Assembly: GCA_028704215.1 (NCBI GenBank)
Contig: JAQVLJ010000046.1
Location: 1 to 5,830, forward strand
Direction: 5' to 3'
DNA from: Clostridia bacterium
GTDB taxonomy: Bacteria; Bacillota; Clostridia; Christensenellales; UBA1242
DNA: 5,830 nucleotides
The notes under the pieces were generated by a model. That model saw nothing but the letters and a program-made list of their open reading frames with translations, made no database searches and was not told the origin of the DNA. Position 1 is the stretch's first letter. Each line of letters starts with the position of its first letter. Below, piece after piece: positions 4,254 through 5,830 of the stretch. The translations under genes were made by a program, and so were the position numbers.

Positions 4254-5776
4254 AATTTTCTATTAAAAAGCAAATGTTTTTCGTGCTCATTAAATACATT
4301 AAACACAAAAAGCGATATAACATAAGCAACTACTCCTACAAGAACGGAAACAACAATCCAAAAACGCCCAAATGCCAACAATTGCAAAACATATATGATA
4401 CACATGCTAAATAATGTGGAAAAAATAATTTTTAACAAATCTCTACCGCTTACAAAAAAGTCTACGCATTTTTTGAGTGAAAACAAATCTAGCAACATAG
4501 CAACCATATAACAAAGAACATTTGCTATTGCAAGTGCATAAATGTTGAGATAATTTGTAGATAAAAAAGCAACTTCAAACACGATTTTAATAATGATAGC
4601 TACAAAAATATTTTTTAATGTAACATATTTTTTGTCAAACGCTTGAAGACTTATAGAAAAAATCTGAACAAAACCAATATACAACATACTAACACTACTT
4701 ATGGCAAGCAATTCGCTTGCCAATTTTAAACTATCCAAACCTTCTACTTGCAAACTATTTCCGTAAATTGCAGCAATTATTTCGCGAGAAAACATTGCCC
4801 CACCCAAAACACAAGGCAACACAATTAGCAATATAATTTTACTGCTTACACCCAGTTTTTGACCACATTCATACACGTTTTTTGAATTGGTGGTAAGATT
4901 GGGCATTATTGCCGTTGCTAACGAAAAGGACAAAATTGTGGGTATATTCATCAGCGAATTGACCACCCCTGACTGAATTCCATACATCGTTGTTGCGATT
5001 TCTGTTGAATAGTTGGCTTTAAGCATATTTATAACCAAAAAACTATCTACAAACATAGACAAAGGAATTGCAAGACCGGCTAATGTTATGGGTAGAGTTG
5101 TAGAAATTACATTTTGCAGTATTTTCGTAGATTTTTCATCACAACAATTTTGTTGCTCCTTTTTTTTATGTTTAGCATACACAAACAACAAATAAATAAA
5201 GGTAATTACTTCACTAATGGATATTGCTATTACTGCATAAAATATCGCTTGCATAATGCCACTTTCGACAAAAATTAAAGCAAATGCAAGCCCCACTCCT
5301 ACTTTAAATACTTGTTCTACAATCTGACTTATAGCGGTAGGAGTAAAAATGCACTCTCCTTGAAAATACCCCTTGTACACAGCAATCATGCTGACAAAAA
5401 ACAATGCTGGTGCTATTGCAAAATACGATTTTTTGATTTCAGGGTTTCCCTGCAAAACAGCAATCTTTTCTGCACCCAAAATCAAGATTATGGACAGCAA
5501 AATAGATATTATGGCAAGAAATAGCATACTTAGTTTGATTATTTTCGACTTATGGCTTTGCTTGTCATTTGCGTTACAATCCGCGATTAATTTGCTTATT
5601 GCTAGTGGTATCCCCGAGGTTACCAGTACCACCAAAAAAGAGTATACAGACATAATTAGTTGATACATTCCGATGCCTTCGCCACCAACTATGTTTGCCA
5701 AAAAAATTCTATAAACTGCCCCAACGATTTTTGAAATAACCGCTCCAAAGACTAATATTGAAGTGCCTACCAGCAA
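4247..5776 (-). CDS. SpoVB/YabM-type polysaccharide or lipid-linked precursor flippase (MOP superfamily); 5' end out of frame
   Basis: A 509-residue hydrophobic protein with about 14 predicted membrane spans, of the MOP/MATE-like flippase family that includes SpoVB, YabM and MurJ (YtgP). These move lipid-linked sugar or peptidoglycan precursors across the cytoplasmic membrane. The N-terminal signature is clear: SKIVGAVYRIFL (15-26), then GGEGIGMYQL (31-40), and TSGIPLAISKLIAD about residues 53-66. Length is close to SpoVB (about 518). The frame opens only at TTG 5776, which lacks a ribosome site. The ATG at 5792, with a weak GGAA about 9-10 nt upstream, is one frame off because nine A follow it. 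With eight A it would read MKKNSLLVGTSIL, the usual family start. Exact substrate cannot be told. HU follows it, as in clostridial yabM regions, but without mazG between. Confidence 0.9.
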   Translation of the reverse strand: MLVGTSILVFGAVISKIVGAVYRIFLANIVGGEGIGMYQLIMSVYSFLVVLVTSGIPLAISKLIADCNANDKQSHKSKIIKLSMLFLAIISILLSIILILGAEKIAVLQGNPEIKKSYFAIAPALFFVSMIAVYKGYFQGECIFTPTAISQIVEQVFKVGVGLAFALIFVESGIMQAIFYAVIAISISEVITFIYLLFVYAKHKKKEQQNCCDEKSTKILQNVISTTLPITLAGLAIPLSMFVDSFLVINMLKANYSTEIATTMYGIQSGVVNSLMNIPTILSFSLATAIMPNLTTNSKNVYECGQKLGVSSKIILLIVLPCVLGGAMFSREIIAAIYGNSLQVEGLDSLKLASELLAISSVSMLYIGFVQIFSISLQAFDKKYVTLKNIFVAIIIKIVFEVAFLSTNYLNIYALAIANVLCYMVAMLLDLFSLKKCVDFFVSGRDLLKIIFSTLFSMCIIYVLQLLAFGRFWIVVSVLVGVVAYVISLFVFNVFNEHEKHLLFNRKLK

Positions 5777-5780
5777 AGAA

Positions 5781-5789
5781 TTTTTTTTT
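5781..5789 (-). other. A9 homopolymer separating the flippase ATG from its reading frame
   Basis: On the minus strand ATG (5792-5790) is followed by nine A, then TTCTTTGCTGG. As written, the ATG frame gives MKKKFFAGRHF and leaves the flippase frame; one A fewer joins the ATG to the 509-residue frame. In the flippase frame the codon overlapping the ATG is TGA (5791-5789), so no upstream extension exists. It is a sequencing error, a phase-variable tract or a slippage site. Confidence 0.75.
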
Positions 5790-5812
5790 CATAAAAATAA
5801 TTTCCACTAAAA

Positions 5813-5828
5813 TGCACAAAATTATTTT
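5813..5828 (-). repeat. Motif shared by the HU and flippase upstream regions (copy 2)
   Basis: TGCACAAAATTATTTT, equal to the copy at 4239-4253 apart from one added A. It lies about 20 nt upstream of the flippase ATG, close to the window edge, so its setting cannot be fully seen. Confidence 0.25.
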
Positions 5829-5830
5829 TT

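Noticed and set aside
5013..5663. Plus-strand open frames over the flippase gene
   Set aside because: Antisense shadows of a long, well-conserved membrane protein gene; no family signature.
1..5830. CRISPR array, transposon, prophage, toxin-antitoxin or defence island
   Set aside because: No repeat-spacer pattern, terminal inverted repeats, transposase, integrase or toxin-like small gene pair was found; every sizeable stretch is accounted for by recognised genes and their control signals.

Overview
The window is AT-rich (roughly one third G+C) with short, tightly regulated genes, strong AGGAGG-type ribosome sites, consensus sigma-A promoters and Rho-independent terminators. A zinc-type L33, a short single-span SecE, an SpoVB-type flippase and a tRNA with an encoded CCA all point to a low-GC Gram-positive bacterium of the Clostridia kind. 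Species cannot be named from the sequence. UGG is used for tryptophan and I see no sign of a variant code.

Left part (1-1680, minus strand): the start of nusG (cut by the window edge), secE and rpmG form a compact operon (rpmG > secE > nusG, 10-nt gaps) with its own consensus promoter at 529-557. The predicted transcript begins with a small GAAA-loop hairpin directly before the ribosome site. Upstream of it, on the same strand, is a 365-residue surface protein with a SipW-type signal region, a camelysin/TasA-like middle and a C-terminal BspA-type leucine-rich repeat tail, under its own predicted promoter.

Middle (1901-3237): tRNA-Trp (anticodon CCA, minus strand) and the tryptophanyl-tRNA synthetase gene trpS (plus strand) are transcribed divergently from a 145-nt spacer. 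The spacer holds two near-perfect promoters and an imperfect dyad. tRNA-Trp ends in a long hairpin terminator, and trpS ends in a bidirectional terminator shared with the next, convergent gene. The trpS leader is only about 11 nt, so there is no T-box.

Right part (3247-5830, minus strand): an orphan membrane protein with two C-terminal zinc ribbons has its own promoter. An HU-family DNA-binding protein with a tyrosine-rich, arginine-poor DNA-binding arm comes next, preceded by a 25-nt palindrome. Last is an SpoVB/YabM-type MOP flippase. Its natural ATG at 5792 is separated from the long reading frame by a run of nine A residues that throws it out of frame. This is either a sequence error, a phase-variable tract or a slippage site.

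Most of the window is housekeeping. I see no CRISPR, phage, transposon, toxin-antitoxin or defence system. The points most worth checking are the A9 tract in the flippase, the divergent tRNA-Trp/trpS pair, the altered HU arm, the surface protein beside the rpmG-secE-nusG operon, and the 5'-terminal hairpin of the rpmG transcript.
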